Shown piece after piece: positions 18,821 to 27,002 of a stretch of 64,000 nucleotides of DNA. This DNA comes from Flavobacterium sp. N2038. GTDB taxonomy: Bacteria > Bacteroidota > Bacteroidia > Flavobacteriales > Flavobacteriaceae. The stretch is from the NCBI RefSeq assembly GCF_025947185.1, contig NZ_CP110001.1, positions 806,001-870,000 of the forward strand, read 5' to 3'. Each line of letters begins with the position of its first letter. The first letter of the stretch is position 1. The notes beneath the pieces were generated by a model that did not search any database, was not told the DNA's origin, and worked only from the letters and a program-made list of their open reading frames with translations. The translations under genes and the position numbers were made by a program.

Positions 18821-18850
18821 TTGATTTTATATTTTAAAAAATTATCTTTG
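18821..18850 (+). promoter_or_regulatory. Bacteroidota-type promoter of atpD-atpC
   Basis: TTG at 18821-18823, a 19-base spacer, then TATCTTTG at 18843-18850: both boxes and the spacing match the Bacteroidota -33/-7 consensus. The start codon is at 18912, giving a leader of about 57 bases. This is one of the two best promoters in the window. Confidence 0.8.
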
Positions 18851-18908
18851 CGCTCTGAAAAAAGAGGTATTTTCGATAAACCTAAATAGCTATTTAATAA
18901 ATACATAA

Positions 18909-20423
<1,515 letters not shown>

Positions 20424-20454
20424 TCAAGCATAGCTTGATAAACATCAAAAAATA

Positions 20455-20490
20455 AAAATTCCAAATTCCAAAATTGGGATTTGGAATTTT
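20455..20490. repeat. AAATTCC-type palindromic repeat between atpD and atpC
   Basis: AAAATTCCAAATTCC pairs with GGATTTGGAATTTT (one bulged T), and a further TTTGGAATTT copy follows. It lies inside the 92-base atpD-atpC gap and resembles the element at 62236-62306. It lacks a strong T tail, so it need not stop transcription into atpC. Confidence 0.65.
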
Positions 20491-20515
20491 ATAATTTGGA
20501 ATTTAAAAAAAAGTT

Positions 20516-20797
20516 ATGATTTTAGATATAGTATCACCAGAGGCAAAATTATTTTCAGGAGAAGTAACATCTGTTACTGTGCCTGGAGTTGATGGAAGCT
20601 TTCAAATTTTGAACAATCACGCGCCTATTGTTTCTATTCTTGAAAAAGGAACAGTAAAAATTGCAGCACCAAGCTTTAATTTTCCTAAAGAGGTAGCGGA
20701 TAAGTTTTCGAGAATTAATGACCAGACTTATACATTAGAGATTACCTCAGGTACTATCGAAATGAAAGACAATAAAGTAATTGTTTTAGTTGACTAA
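20516..20797 (+). CDS. atpC: F1F0 ATP synthase subunit epsilon (short form)
   Basis: Central-stalk subunit that couples rotation to catalysis. The 93-residue product contains the N-terminal beta-sandwich (LDIVSPEAKLFSGEV, then the VDGSFQILNNHAPI signature) but not the C-terminal helical hairpin that inhibits ATP hydrolysis in the full-length protein of about 135 residues. Short epsilon subunits are usual in Bacteroidota, so this is not read as a truncation. It is co-transcribed with atpD and followed by a strong terminator. Confidence 0.93.
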   Translation: MILDIVSPEAKLFSGEVTSVTVPGVDGSFQILNNHAPIVSILEKGTVKIAAPSFNFPKEVADKFSRINDQTYTLEITSGTIEMKDNKVIVLVD

Positions 20798-20816
20798 GGC
20801 AGTTCAAAATAAATGT

Positions 20817-20849
20817 AAAAAAGCCAGACAGTAATGTCTGGCTTTTTTT
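20817..20849 (+). terminator. Intrinsic terminator after atpC
   Basis: AGCCAGACA-GTAA-TGTCTGGCT stem-loop flanked by A and T runs. Its stem recurs at 21407-21436. Confidence 0.92.
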
Positions 20850-20961
20850 ATGCTTATATGCGAATGGAAGAGGAGAAATGTTTAGTGAATATAATGTAAG
20901 AAAATTAACAAAAATACTTGAATAGCGAAGAAATTACACATTTTTTATGATGTTTATCTGA

Positions 20962-20969
20962 TATATTTG
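20962..20969 (+). promoter_or_regulatory. -7 promoter box for small secreted protein gene
   Basis: TATATTTG, an exact TAnnTTTG match, 30 bases before the ATG at 20999. Confidence 0.5.
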
Positions 20970-20998
20970 TAAGTATATTAACATTTAAAGAATTTATT

Positions 20999-21283
20999 AT
21001 GAAAAAAGTTTTTTTTGGAATGCTATTGATGGCATTAGGTTTTGGGACAATGTCTCTAACTACAAGTTCTGATTATGTTGCAAATGCTTCAATGAGCAAT
21101 CACAAAGAAGTTGAAGTTGCAAAAGTTGCATTTGGTCCTACTTATACAATTCCTTGGAAAAGTTGTTGTGAATCACCGCTTACTCCTATTTATATTGACT
21201 TAGCTAAACGCGGGTATCCAGGTACAACTAATTTTACTATTAACAGTACCACAAGTACTACTGTTACTTATACAATTTGGTAA
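20999..21283 (+). CDS. Small secreted protein of unknown function
   Basis: A 94-residue product not recognised as any known family. It begins with a typical Sec signal (KKVFFGMLLMALGFGTMSL). The mature part is short and has one adjacent cysteine pair (KSCCESP), a PTYTIPW segment and a Thr/Ser-rich beta-like tail (TTNFTINSTTSTTVTYTIW). It has its own -7 box and is bracketed by two terminators with the same stem sequence. Signal peptide, promoter box and isolated position support a real gene. Export to the periplasm or outside is inferred; no enzymatic motif is visible. Confidence 0.7.
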   Translation: MKKVFFGMLLMALGFGTMSLTTSSDYVANASMSNHKEVEVAKVAFGPTYTIPWKSCCESPLTPIYIDLAKRGYPGTTNFTINSTTSTTVTYTIW

Positions 21284-21406
21284 TTTTTTTGGATGAATTT
21301 CAGAGTGTAATTTTTAATTGTGTTCCTTAAATTATGAATACACTGAAGCATTGTTTTATCTAATGGTAAAGGAATAGACATTTCATCTAGAATAAAAGAT
21401 ATTTTG

Positions 21407-21436
21407 AAGAGCCAGACAAAATTATGTCTGGCTCTT
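21407..21436. terminator. Bidirectional hairpin terminator
   Basis: AAGAGCCAGACA pairs perfectly with TGTCTGGCTCTT across a 6-base loop. It serves the small secreted gene on the left and can serve the convergent DUF3667 gene. The core stem AGCCAGACA is the same as in the atpC terminator. Confidence 0.75.
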
Positions 21437-21461
21437 ATTGTTTTAGTTTGATGATTTTGTA

Positions 21462-22268
21462 CTATTGTATCATTCCCCAAAAACCGCTGGAAACATAAGC
21501 ATTTACAGTAAATCCTGAAATAATTCCCCAGGCGATAATCCCGAAAGCGCTTGTTGCAAACGCTTTTGCTAATTGAAGTTTGGTACTTTTGTTTAAAAAC
21601 CTGTAATAAAAGAGTGTAAAGTAAAAGAGCTGAAAGAGTAGGAAAAGCAAAGCCTGATATTTTGACGACAGGTGAAATAATAAAGAAATCGGCAAAATTA
21701 AAAGTGTATTGACCAATATACAATAGCCCAGCATATACATACCTGCAACGAGATGTTCTGTATAGTTGTAGTTTTGTTTTTTATAAAACAGCCAAAAAAA
21801 GAATGCAGTAAGAGGCAAAGCCATCATGGCCATTAAATTTGAATATTTTCTCATGAAATGAAGCATTTTTTCTTTTCGTTCATAAAGATGTATGATTTTT
21901 TCTTTTTGAATGGGATCCGAAATAGCGCTAAGTTCCTGATTTTCCTTTGGGATATCAATAGGTGGTGTTTCTTTTGGGATATTGGAAATAAAAACAAAGA
22001 TGGCGGCAACCAATAAGAAAAAATTAAGCGGAGGAAAGTACTTTTTTCTTTTGCCATTTATATATTCTTTGGCTACAATTCCATTTTTTAATGTCAGATC
22101 CCTAATGAGTTGAAAAATACCTTTGTCGGCATGAGTAAAATAATGAACAACTTCGTGCAAAATTTCATGTGGATTTATACGATGTAAATTGACTTTCTGA
22201 CTACAATTAGAACAATAATTAAAGTCTGGGTAATTTGGTGTTTCGCAGTTTTTACAAATGATCTTCAT
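21462..22268 (-). CDS. DUF3667-type zinc-ribbon membrane protein
   Basis: The 268-residue product opens with a double-CxxC zinc ribbon (CKNCETP and YCSNCSQK, residues 5-24). The conserved DUF3667 core follows (HEVVHYFTHADKGIFQLIRDL, then GKRKKYFPPLNFFL), and then about five membrane helices to the C-terminus. Family function is unknown. The arrangement suggests a cytoplasmic metal-binding head on an inner-membrane domain. The gene is divergent from bioF and monocistronic. Confidence 0.8.
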   Translation of the reverse strand: MKIICKNCETPNYPDFNYCSNCSQKVNLHRINPHEILHEVVHYFTHADKGIFQLIRDLTLKNGIVAKEYINGKRKKYFPPLNFFLLVAAIFVFISNIPKETPPIDIPKENQELSAISDPIQKEKIIHLYERKEKMLHFMRKYSNLMAMMALPLTAFFFWLFYKKQNYNYTEHLVAGMYMLGYCILVNTLLILPISLLFHLSSKYQALLFLLFQLFYFTLFYYRFLNKSTKLQLAKAFATSAFGIIAWGIISGFTVNAYVSSGFWGMIQ

Positions 22269-22419
22269 TTTTTCTGTTTAATAAAGTGTATAAATTAATA
22301 GGTGGTTAGTTTGTGGATTTAAAATTAGACAAAAAAATAATTAACAATTGTTTAAATTTCAAATTATAAATAATGAGAGATATCAAATCTGGGGTTTATT
22401 TAGTTTAATTTCAATTTTA

Positions 22420-22427
22420 TAACTTTG
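22420..22427 (+). promoter_or_regulatory. -7 promoter box immediately before bioF
   Basis: TAACTTTG, an exact TAnnTTTG match, ends only five bases before the bioF ATG at 22433. Transcription would begin at or next to the start codon. Confidence 0.55.
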
Positions 22428-22432
22428 CTTTT

Positions 22433-23587
22433 ATGAAATTAGCTGATAATCTTACCCAAAAGCTTGAAAATCGAAAGCAGAATAACTCTTTGAGGAAATT
22501 GCCAAGTTTTAATAATCTTGTTGATTTTTCTTCCAATGATTATATTGGATTTTCCAAATCAGAATCTATTTTTAAGCTTTCGCATCATTATCTGATCGAA
22601 AATGATATCATTCAGAATGGTGCAACGGGTTCCCGGTTAATTTCTGGTAATCATTCTTTATATCAAATAGCGGAATCTTTTATTGCGCAATTTCATGATG
22701 CAGAATCGGCTTTAATTTTTAATTCGGGTTACGATGCCAATCTGGGTTTTTTCAGCGCTGTACCGCAACGAAATGATGTTATTCTGTATGATGAACTAAG
22801 TCATGCTTCTATTCGGGATGGTATTGTTATGTCGAATGCCAAATCATATAAATTCAATCATAATGATTTTGAAGATTTAGAACGATTAATTATTAAATTC
22901 CAATCTTCTAAATCTCAAATTCCAACAAACATTTACATAGTTACCGAAACTGTTTTTTCTATGGATGGTGATTCTCCAAATCTGGAAGAACTAGTCATTT
23001 TGTCCGAAAAATACAATTGCTATTTAGTGGTTGACGAAGCGCATACTTTGGGGGTTTTTGGAGAAAAAGGCGAAGGTTTGACACAATATTTGCAATTACA
23101 TAATAGAATTTTTGCCAGAATCATGACCTTCGGAAAAGGTTTGGGCTGCCATGGTGCGGCCATTTTAGGAAATGCAGCGCTTAGAGAATATCTGGTAAAC
23201 TTTGCCCGAAGCTTTATTTATACCACAGGATTATCACCACATTCTGTCTCTACAATTTTAACTGCATATCATCAACTTGAAATCGAAAGTGAGATGATCG
23301 AAAAGTTGCGTCAAAACATTGTATTTTTTAATCAACAGAAAAACTTGTTAGGTTTAAAACCAATGTTTGTTCGAAGTAAATCGGCGATACAATCTGCCAT
23401 TATTCCGGGTAACGAAAATGTAAAACGTTTGGCGCAGCAACTGCAAGATAAAGGTTTTGATGTAAAAGCAATACTTTCGCCAACAGTGCCGGAAGGACAG
23501 GAGCGTCTTCGTTTTTGTATTCACAGTTATAATTCAGAGGGCGAAATTAATCAGATTCTTGAATTGTTAAGAAATTTCGTATTTTAG
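22433..23587 (+). CDS. bioF: 8-amino-7-oxononanoate synthase-type aminotransferase
   Basis: PLP-dependent alpha-oxoamine synthase that condenses pimeloyl thioester with L-alanine, the first ring-forming step of biotin synthesis. The 384 residues show the FSSNDYIGF opening, GATGSRLISGNH, VVDEAHTLGVFG (D201, H204) and the PLP lysine K235 in TFGKGLGCHGAA. Family relatives KBL and serine palmitoyltransferase are the alternatives, but bioD and bioA nearby favour BioF. Residues 155-166 (KFQSSKSQIPTN) form a loop longer than in E. coli BioF and are encoded by DNA resembling the AAATTCC intergenic repeat. No downstream ATG is plausible, so the mRNA seems leaderless. Confidence 0.9.
   Translation: MKLADNLTQKLENRKQNNSLRKLPSFNNLVDFSSNDYIGFSKSESIFKLSHHYLIENDIIQNGATGSRLISGNHSLYQIAESFIAQFHDAESALIFNSGYDANLGFFSAVPQRNDVILYDELSHASIRDGIVMSNAKSYKFNHNDFEDLERLIIKFQSSKSQIPTNIYIVTETVFSMDGDSPNLEELVILSEKYNCYLVVDEAHTLGVFGEKGEGLTQYLQLHNRIFARIMTFGKGLGCHGAAILGNAALREYLVNFARSFIYTTGLSPHSVSTILTAYHQLEIESEMIEKLRQNIVFFNQQKNLLGLKPMFVRSKSAIQSAIIPGNENVKRLAQQLQDKGFDVKAILSPTVPEGQERLRFCIHSYNSEGEINQILELLRNFVF
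22895..22926 (+). repeat. AAATTCC-type repeat inside bioF coding sequence
   Basis: The DNA here reads AAATTCCAA, seven other bases, then AATCTCAAATTCCAA. Apart from those seven bases it matches the intergenic repeat at 62241-62264. It encodes a surface-loop extension. Confidence 0.5.
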
Positions 23588-23628
23588 CTCGCGGATGAAA
23601 CGGATTTAACGGGTTCACGCAGATAATT
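23588..23628 (+). repeat. CGGATTTAAC/CGCAGATAA element before GxxExxY gene
   Basis: The whole bioF-to-GxxExxY gap consists of CGCGGAT, CGGATTTAACGGGTT and CACGCAGATAA units. A related sequence in inverted orientation (AAACCCGCG, TTATCTGTGGGC) lies at 24104-24125, beyond the gene. Confidence 0.5.
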
Positions 23629-24033
23629 ATGGCTGATTTATTACACAAAGAAATATCTAAACCCATTTTACAAATATTTTACGATGTCTATAATCAACTA
23701 GGCTATGGTTTTCTTGAAAAAGTGTATCAAAATGCAATGTATTTTGAATTAATAGCTCAAGGTTATAAAGTTGAAGCTCAAAAACAAATAAAAGTTTATT
23801 ATAAAAATAAATTAGTTGGTGAATTTTATGCTGACTTGCTAGTTGAAGATGCTATAATTTTGGAGCTTAAAGCTTGCGAATATTTAGTCAGTTCACATAT
23901 TGCCCAATTGCTGAACTACTTAAAATCGACACAAATTGAAGTTGGTTTGGTTTTAAATTTTGGAGAAACCCCGGATTTTAAACGTTTAGTTTATACGAAT
24001 GACAGAAAACCAAACTTAAAAAATCTACAATAA
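23629..24033 (+). CDS. GxxExxY protein, PD-(D/E)XK nuclease superfamily
   Basis: A 134-residue protein with the family signature GFLEKVY (G27-E30-Y33) and a PD-(D/E)XK-like core: D69 in EFYADLLVED followed by E79-L-K81 in ILELKA. The family belongs to the PDDEXK_3 group of the nuclease superfamily, but its biological role is not established. Length is normal. The gene lies between bioF and the TraB operon, with repeat-like flanks on both sides in inverted orientation, which hints at mobility or repeat association. Nuclease activity is inferred from fold residues only. Confidence 0.88.
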   Translation: MADLLHKEISKPILQIFYDVYNQLGYGFLEKVYQNAMYFELIAQGYKVEAQKQIKVYYKNKLVGEFYADLLVEDAIILELKACEYLVSSHIAQLLNYLKSTQIEVGLVLNFGETPDFKRLVYTNDRKPNLKNLQ

Positions 24034-24103
24034 GATATTCAATAAAGTATAGTATCAACTTTATTTTTATGAAGAATAGAATAAAGAAACTGTGACGATC
24101 AGT

Positions 24104-24125
24104 TAAACCCGCGTTATCTGTGGGC
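24104..24125. repeat. Inverted partner of the GxxExxY upstream element
   Basis: AAACCCGCG and TTATCTGTGGGC units; the reverse complement carries CACAGATAACGCGGGTTT, related to the CACGCAGATAA and CGGGTT units before the GxxExxY gene. The match is by motif and not perfectly collinear. Confidence 0.35.
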
Positions 24126-24237
24126 AAAATCCCAATTAAAAAAAAAATATAATCTTTTTGTAACGTTTTGATGATTCGATTACTTACGAGTTGTAATTAC
24201 AATTTAAGATTTCAATTTTTACTTTTAAATTAATAAC

Positions 24238-25101
24238 ATGAAAAATATATTTACATCGGTAATAGTGGCAATTGCATTTGTTTTTAGTGCAACAACCCAA
24301 GCCCAAGCACAATCTCCAAAACTTGAAAATTCACTTCTTTGGGAAGTTTCGGGAAACGGATTATCTCAGCCTACTTATTTGTATGGAACAATTCACATGA
24401 TCTGTTCAGGAGATTATTTTCTTTCTGAGAAAACAAAGAAAGCATTAGATCAGGTCAATAAACTGGTTTTGGAAATTGATCTTAATGACCCAAAAGAGTT
24501 AACCGAAATGCAGCAGTTAGCAATGGGAAAAGAACCGTTAAGTAAAAAACTTAATGCGGAACAATTGTCTAAACTAGATGTAATTCTGAGAAAGTCTGCA
24601 GGAATGACTGTTCAGCAAGTAGATGCTTTTAGTTTAGTGACTGTGATGAGTTTAATTTCGATGAAAACATTTGGCTGCAATGATTTGAAATTTTATGAAA
24701 TGGAATTTATAGAAAAGGCAAAAAGTCGAAATATTGAAATTGCAGGTTTGGAAACGGTAAAGTCTCAGTTTAAATCTTTGGAAGATGCTTATTCTGATTC
24801 AGAAATTATTGAAATGCTGGAAGAATCAGATGTAGAGGAAACAAAACAATTGGTTGCAGACTACAAGCTCGAAAATTTAGACACTTTGTATAAAAATATC
24901 ACCGGAGAAAATAAAATGAATGCTAAGGCTAAAAAATTTATGCTCGACGACAGAAACCTTAATTGGGTAAAGGCTTTACCTGAGATGATGAAAAAAGAAA
25001 GTTTGTTTGTTGCGGTGGGATCAGCCCATTTGGCTGGAGATTCAGGAATAATTAATTTGTTAAGAAAAGCAGGATATACAGTCAAACCAATAATGAATTA
25101 A
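24238..25101 (+). CDS. TraB/GumN-family secreted protein
   Basis: The 287-residue product has a signal peptide (IVAIAFVFSATTQAQAQS) and a TraB/GumN domain. The two diagnostic GxH motifs frame it: YGTIHM near residue 50 and VGSAHLAGDSGIINLL near 265. The fold is related to EreA/ChaN-like and Tiki-type proteins, and some members are metal-dependent peptidases, but no substrate is known for bacterial GumN-type proteins. A sigma factor gene starts only seven bases downstream, so the TraB protein is probably in a regulatory operon with it. Confidence 0.87.
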   Translation: MKNIFTSVIVAIAFVFSATTQAQAQSPKLENSLLWEVSGNGLSQPTYLYGTIHMICSGDYFLSEKTKKALDQVNKLVLEIDLNDPKELTEMQQLAMGKEPLSKKLNAEQLSKLDVILRKSAGMTVQQVDAFSLVTVMSLISMKTFGCNDLKFYEMEFIEKAKSRNIEIAGLETVKSQFKSLEDAYSDSEIIEMLEESDVEETKQLVADYKLENLDTLYKNITGENKMNAKAKKFMLDDRNLNWVKALPEMMKKESLFVAVGSAHLAGDSGIINLLRKAGYTVKPIMN

Positions 25102-25108
25102 GATTGTT

Positions 25109-25612
25109 TTGAAGGGAAAAGAACAGGAGTTTTTGAGTAAAATGGAGCGCCATAAAGGAATCTTGTATAAAGTTTCTAAAATGTATATGGACAATTCTGA
25201 TGATCAGCAGGATCTTTTTCAGGAGATTGTTTGTCAGCTCTGGAAATCATACGATTCTTTTAGAAATGAAAGTCAGTTTTCGACCTGGATGTATAGGGTT
25301 GCAATTAATACGGCAATTGTTTTTTTAAAGAAAGAAAAACGTAAAGTTGATAAATATGAGATTACCTCAGAGAATATTAAAGAGGATGAGAGCGATTCTC
25401 AGTTAAAAGAAAGTCAGTTGGATCATTTTTATAAAGCAGTTCAGAAACTGGAAAAGATTGATAAGGCGATTATTTTTTTTCAGTTAGAAGGTTTTTCGCA
25501 TAAGGAAATAGGAGAGAATCTTGGTATATCTGAGGGAAATGCAAGAGTGAAATTAAACAGAGCAAAAGAGAAACTAAAAGAAATTATTAAAAATCAGGGA
25601 TATGGATTTTAA
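25109..25612 (+). CDS. ECF-type RNA polymerase sigma factor
   Basis: A 167-residue sigma-70-family factor with only regions 2 and 4. Region 2 contains DDQQDLFQEIVCQLWKSY and STWMYRVAINTA (core binding and -10 recognition). Region 4 contains EGFSHKEIGENLGISEGN, a helix-turn-helix for the -35 region. Translation appears to start at TTG; the residues before the first ATG (25142), KGKEQEFLSK, fit the family N-terminus. It overlaps the next gene by 11 bases. The membrane protein that follows is the likely regulator, although it lacks a recognised anti-sigma domain. Confidence 0.92.
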   Translation: MKGKEQEFLSKMERHKGILYKVSKMYMDNSDDQQDLFQEIVCQLWKSYDSFRNESQFSTWMYRVAINTAIVFLKKEKRKVDKYEITSENIKEDESDSQLKESQLDHFYKAVQKLEKIDKAIIFFQLEGFSHKEIGENLGISEGNARVKLNRAKEKLKEIIKNQGYGF

Positions 25613-26216
25613 CGATATACAAAACGCATGGAATAACGAAAAGAGCGAAAATGTTATTCTTCCTAATAATCTGGAAAAAATACAAGCCGTACATACGCCT
25701 CTCGGCAGGATTAAAAGAAATCTTAAAAATGAATTGATTTATCAGATCGTTTCAATTGGTGCAATTGGTTTTGTACCATTGTTTTACGATTTTCCCGAAA
25801 AAATGATCATTTTATATTATTTGCTCTTCAGTTTTTATGTGATGGTTTGCATTTATTATTTGATAAAGTTTTATTCTTTTTATAAAAGATTAAGTGCAAT
25901 AACTTTAAAAACTAAAGACAGTTTGTACGAAACGTATTTTGATATCAGGTTAAATATGGAATTATACAAGACGTATGGGTTTGCTTTAACGCCATTTTTA
26001 ATTTTGTATTTAATAGGTCTTTTTTATTACACGTCCTCTAAGGTTCCCGGATTTCTTTCTAAAGATTTTACGAATTACCAATTAATAACATTGTTTTCGG
26101 TAGTTGTTTTTACCATGATTTTTATGGGGATTTCTTTAGAATGGTGGGTAAAGAAATTTTATGGCAAGTCTGCAGAAGAAATAAGAAAAGTCATCGACGA
26201 ATTGAAAGAAGAATAG
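25602..26216 (+). CDS. Membrane protein co-encoded with ECF sigma factor (putative anti-sigma)
   Basis: The 204-residue protein has a short cytoplasmic N-terminal segment and four predicted membrane helices, around residues 50-68, 73-92, 125-145 and 160-180. It ends in a charged tail (AEEIRKVIDELKEE). It overlaps the sigma factor gene by 11 bases, so the two are translationally coupled. That coupling, rather than any recognised domain, suggests an anti-sigma or sensor role. A terminator follows at 26222. Confidence 0.75.
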   Translation: MDFNDIQNAWNNEKSENVILPNNLEKIQAVHTPLGRIKRNLKNELIYQIVSIGAIGFVPLFYDFPEKMIILYYLLFSFYVMVCIYYLIKFYSFYKRLSAITLKTKDSLYETYFDIRLNMELYKTYGFALTPFLILYLIGLFYYTSSKVPGFLSKDFTNYQLITLFSVVVFTMIFMGISLEWWVKKFYGKSAEEIRKVIDELKEE

Positions 26217-26221
26217 AATAC

Positions 26222-26250
26222 AGCCATCATAATTGATGGCTTGTTGTTTT
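26222..26250 (+). terminator. Intrinsic terminator after sigma/membrane-protein operon
   Basis: AGCCATCA-TAAT-TGATGGCT hairpin followed by a T-rich tail. It separates the sigma operon from bioD. Confidence 0.75.
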
Positions 26251-26256
26251 TATTGA

Positions 26257-26264
26257 TATTTTTG
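26257..26264 (+). promoter_or_regulatory. -7 promoter box for bioD-bioA
   Basis: TATTTTTG matches TAnnTTTG, with a TTG at 26233-26235 (21-base spacer). The ATG follows at 26285, so bioD has a promoter separate from that of bioF. Confidence 0.55.
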
Positions 26265-26284
26265 TACTCCATTAATATAATAAA

Positions 26285-26902
26285 ATGAAAATATTCATAA
26301 CAGGGATTTCAACCGATGTGGGTAAAACTGTAACTTCTGCAATTGTAGTTGAAGCTTTAGAAGCGGATTATTGGAAACCTATTCAGGCCGGAGATTTAGA
26401 TAATTCAGACAGCCATAAAGTAAAGGCACAAGTTTCAAATTCCAAATCACAATTTTATCCAAACGCTTATAAATTAAATACACCGGCAAGTCCGCATTTA
26501 GCTGCAGAAATTGACGGAATCACAATTGATTTAAAAGAAATTAAAGAACCAAAAACCAAAAACCATTTAGTTATTGAAGGAGCAGGTGGAATTTTTGTAC
26601 CATTAAATGAAAAAGATACAATTGTAGATTTGATCCAACCCGAGTATAAGATAATTGTAGTTTCAAGACATTATTTGGGAAGTATCAATCATACCTTGCT
26701 CACAATTGAAGCAATTCAGCATCGCGGATTTCAGGTTGATGGAATTGTTTTTAGTGGAAACGAAAACAAATCGACCGAGAGTTTAATTCTCAATAAAACA
26801 GGAATAAAATGCATTGGAAGAATAGAGGAAGAACCGTATTTTGATCAAAATGTAATTAAAGAATATGCTGATTTATTTCGAGACAACTTACTTAATTTAT
26901 AA
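26285..26902 (+). CDS. bioD: ATP-dependent dethiobiotin synthetase
   Basis: Carboxylates and closes the ring of 7,8-diaminononanoate to give dethiobiotin. The 205-residue P-loop protein shows Walker A-type GISTDVGKTVTS (about 7-18), the KPIQAGDLDNSD substrate segment, TPASPHLAAE and VIEGAGGIFVPL. It is slightly shorter than E. coli BioD (about 225), in the normal range. It is followed after 100 bases by bioA, giving two consecutive biotin steps in one unit, with bioF 2.7 kb upstream. Confidence 0.94.
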   Translation: MKIFITGISTDVGKTVTSAIVVEALEADYWKPIQAGDLDNSDSHKVKAQVSNSKSQFYPNAYKLNTPASPHLAAEIDGITIDLKEIKEPKTKNHLVIEGAGGIFVPLNEKDTIVDLIQPEYKIIVVSRHYLGSINHTLLTIEAIQHRGFQVDGIVFSGNENKSTESLILNKTGIKCIGRIEEEPYFDQNVIKEYADLFRDNLLNL

Positions 26903-27002
26903 AGGAAAGAAGATAGAATAAAGAAAATAGACATTCCTGCCTTTGTAAAAATTGTAGCGTTTAGTTTTTTTTCTATTCTCTAATATCCATATTCTAAACA
27001 AG

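Noticed and set aside
26433..26457. AAATTCC-like stretch in bioD as a second in-gene repeat insertion
   Set aside because: The similarity is shorter, and the corresponding protein segment has the same length as in E. coli BioD, so chance in AT-rich coding DNA is enough.
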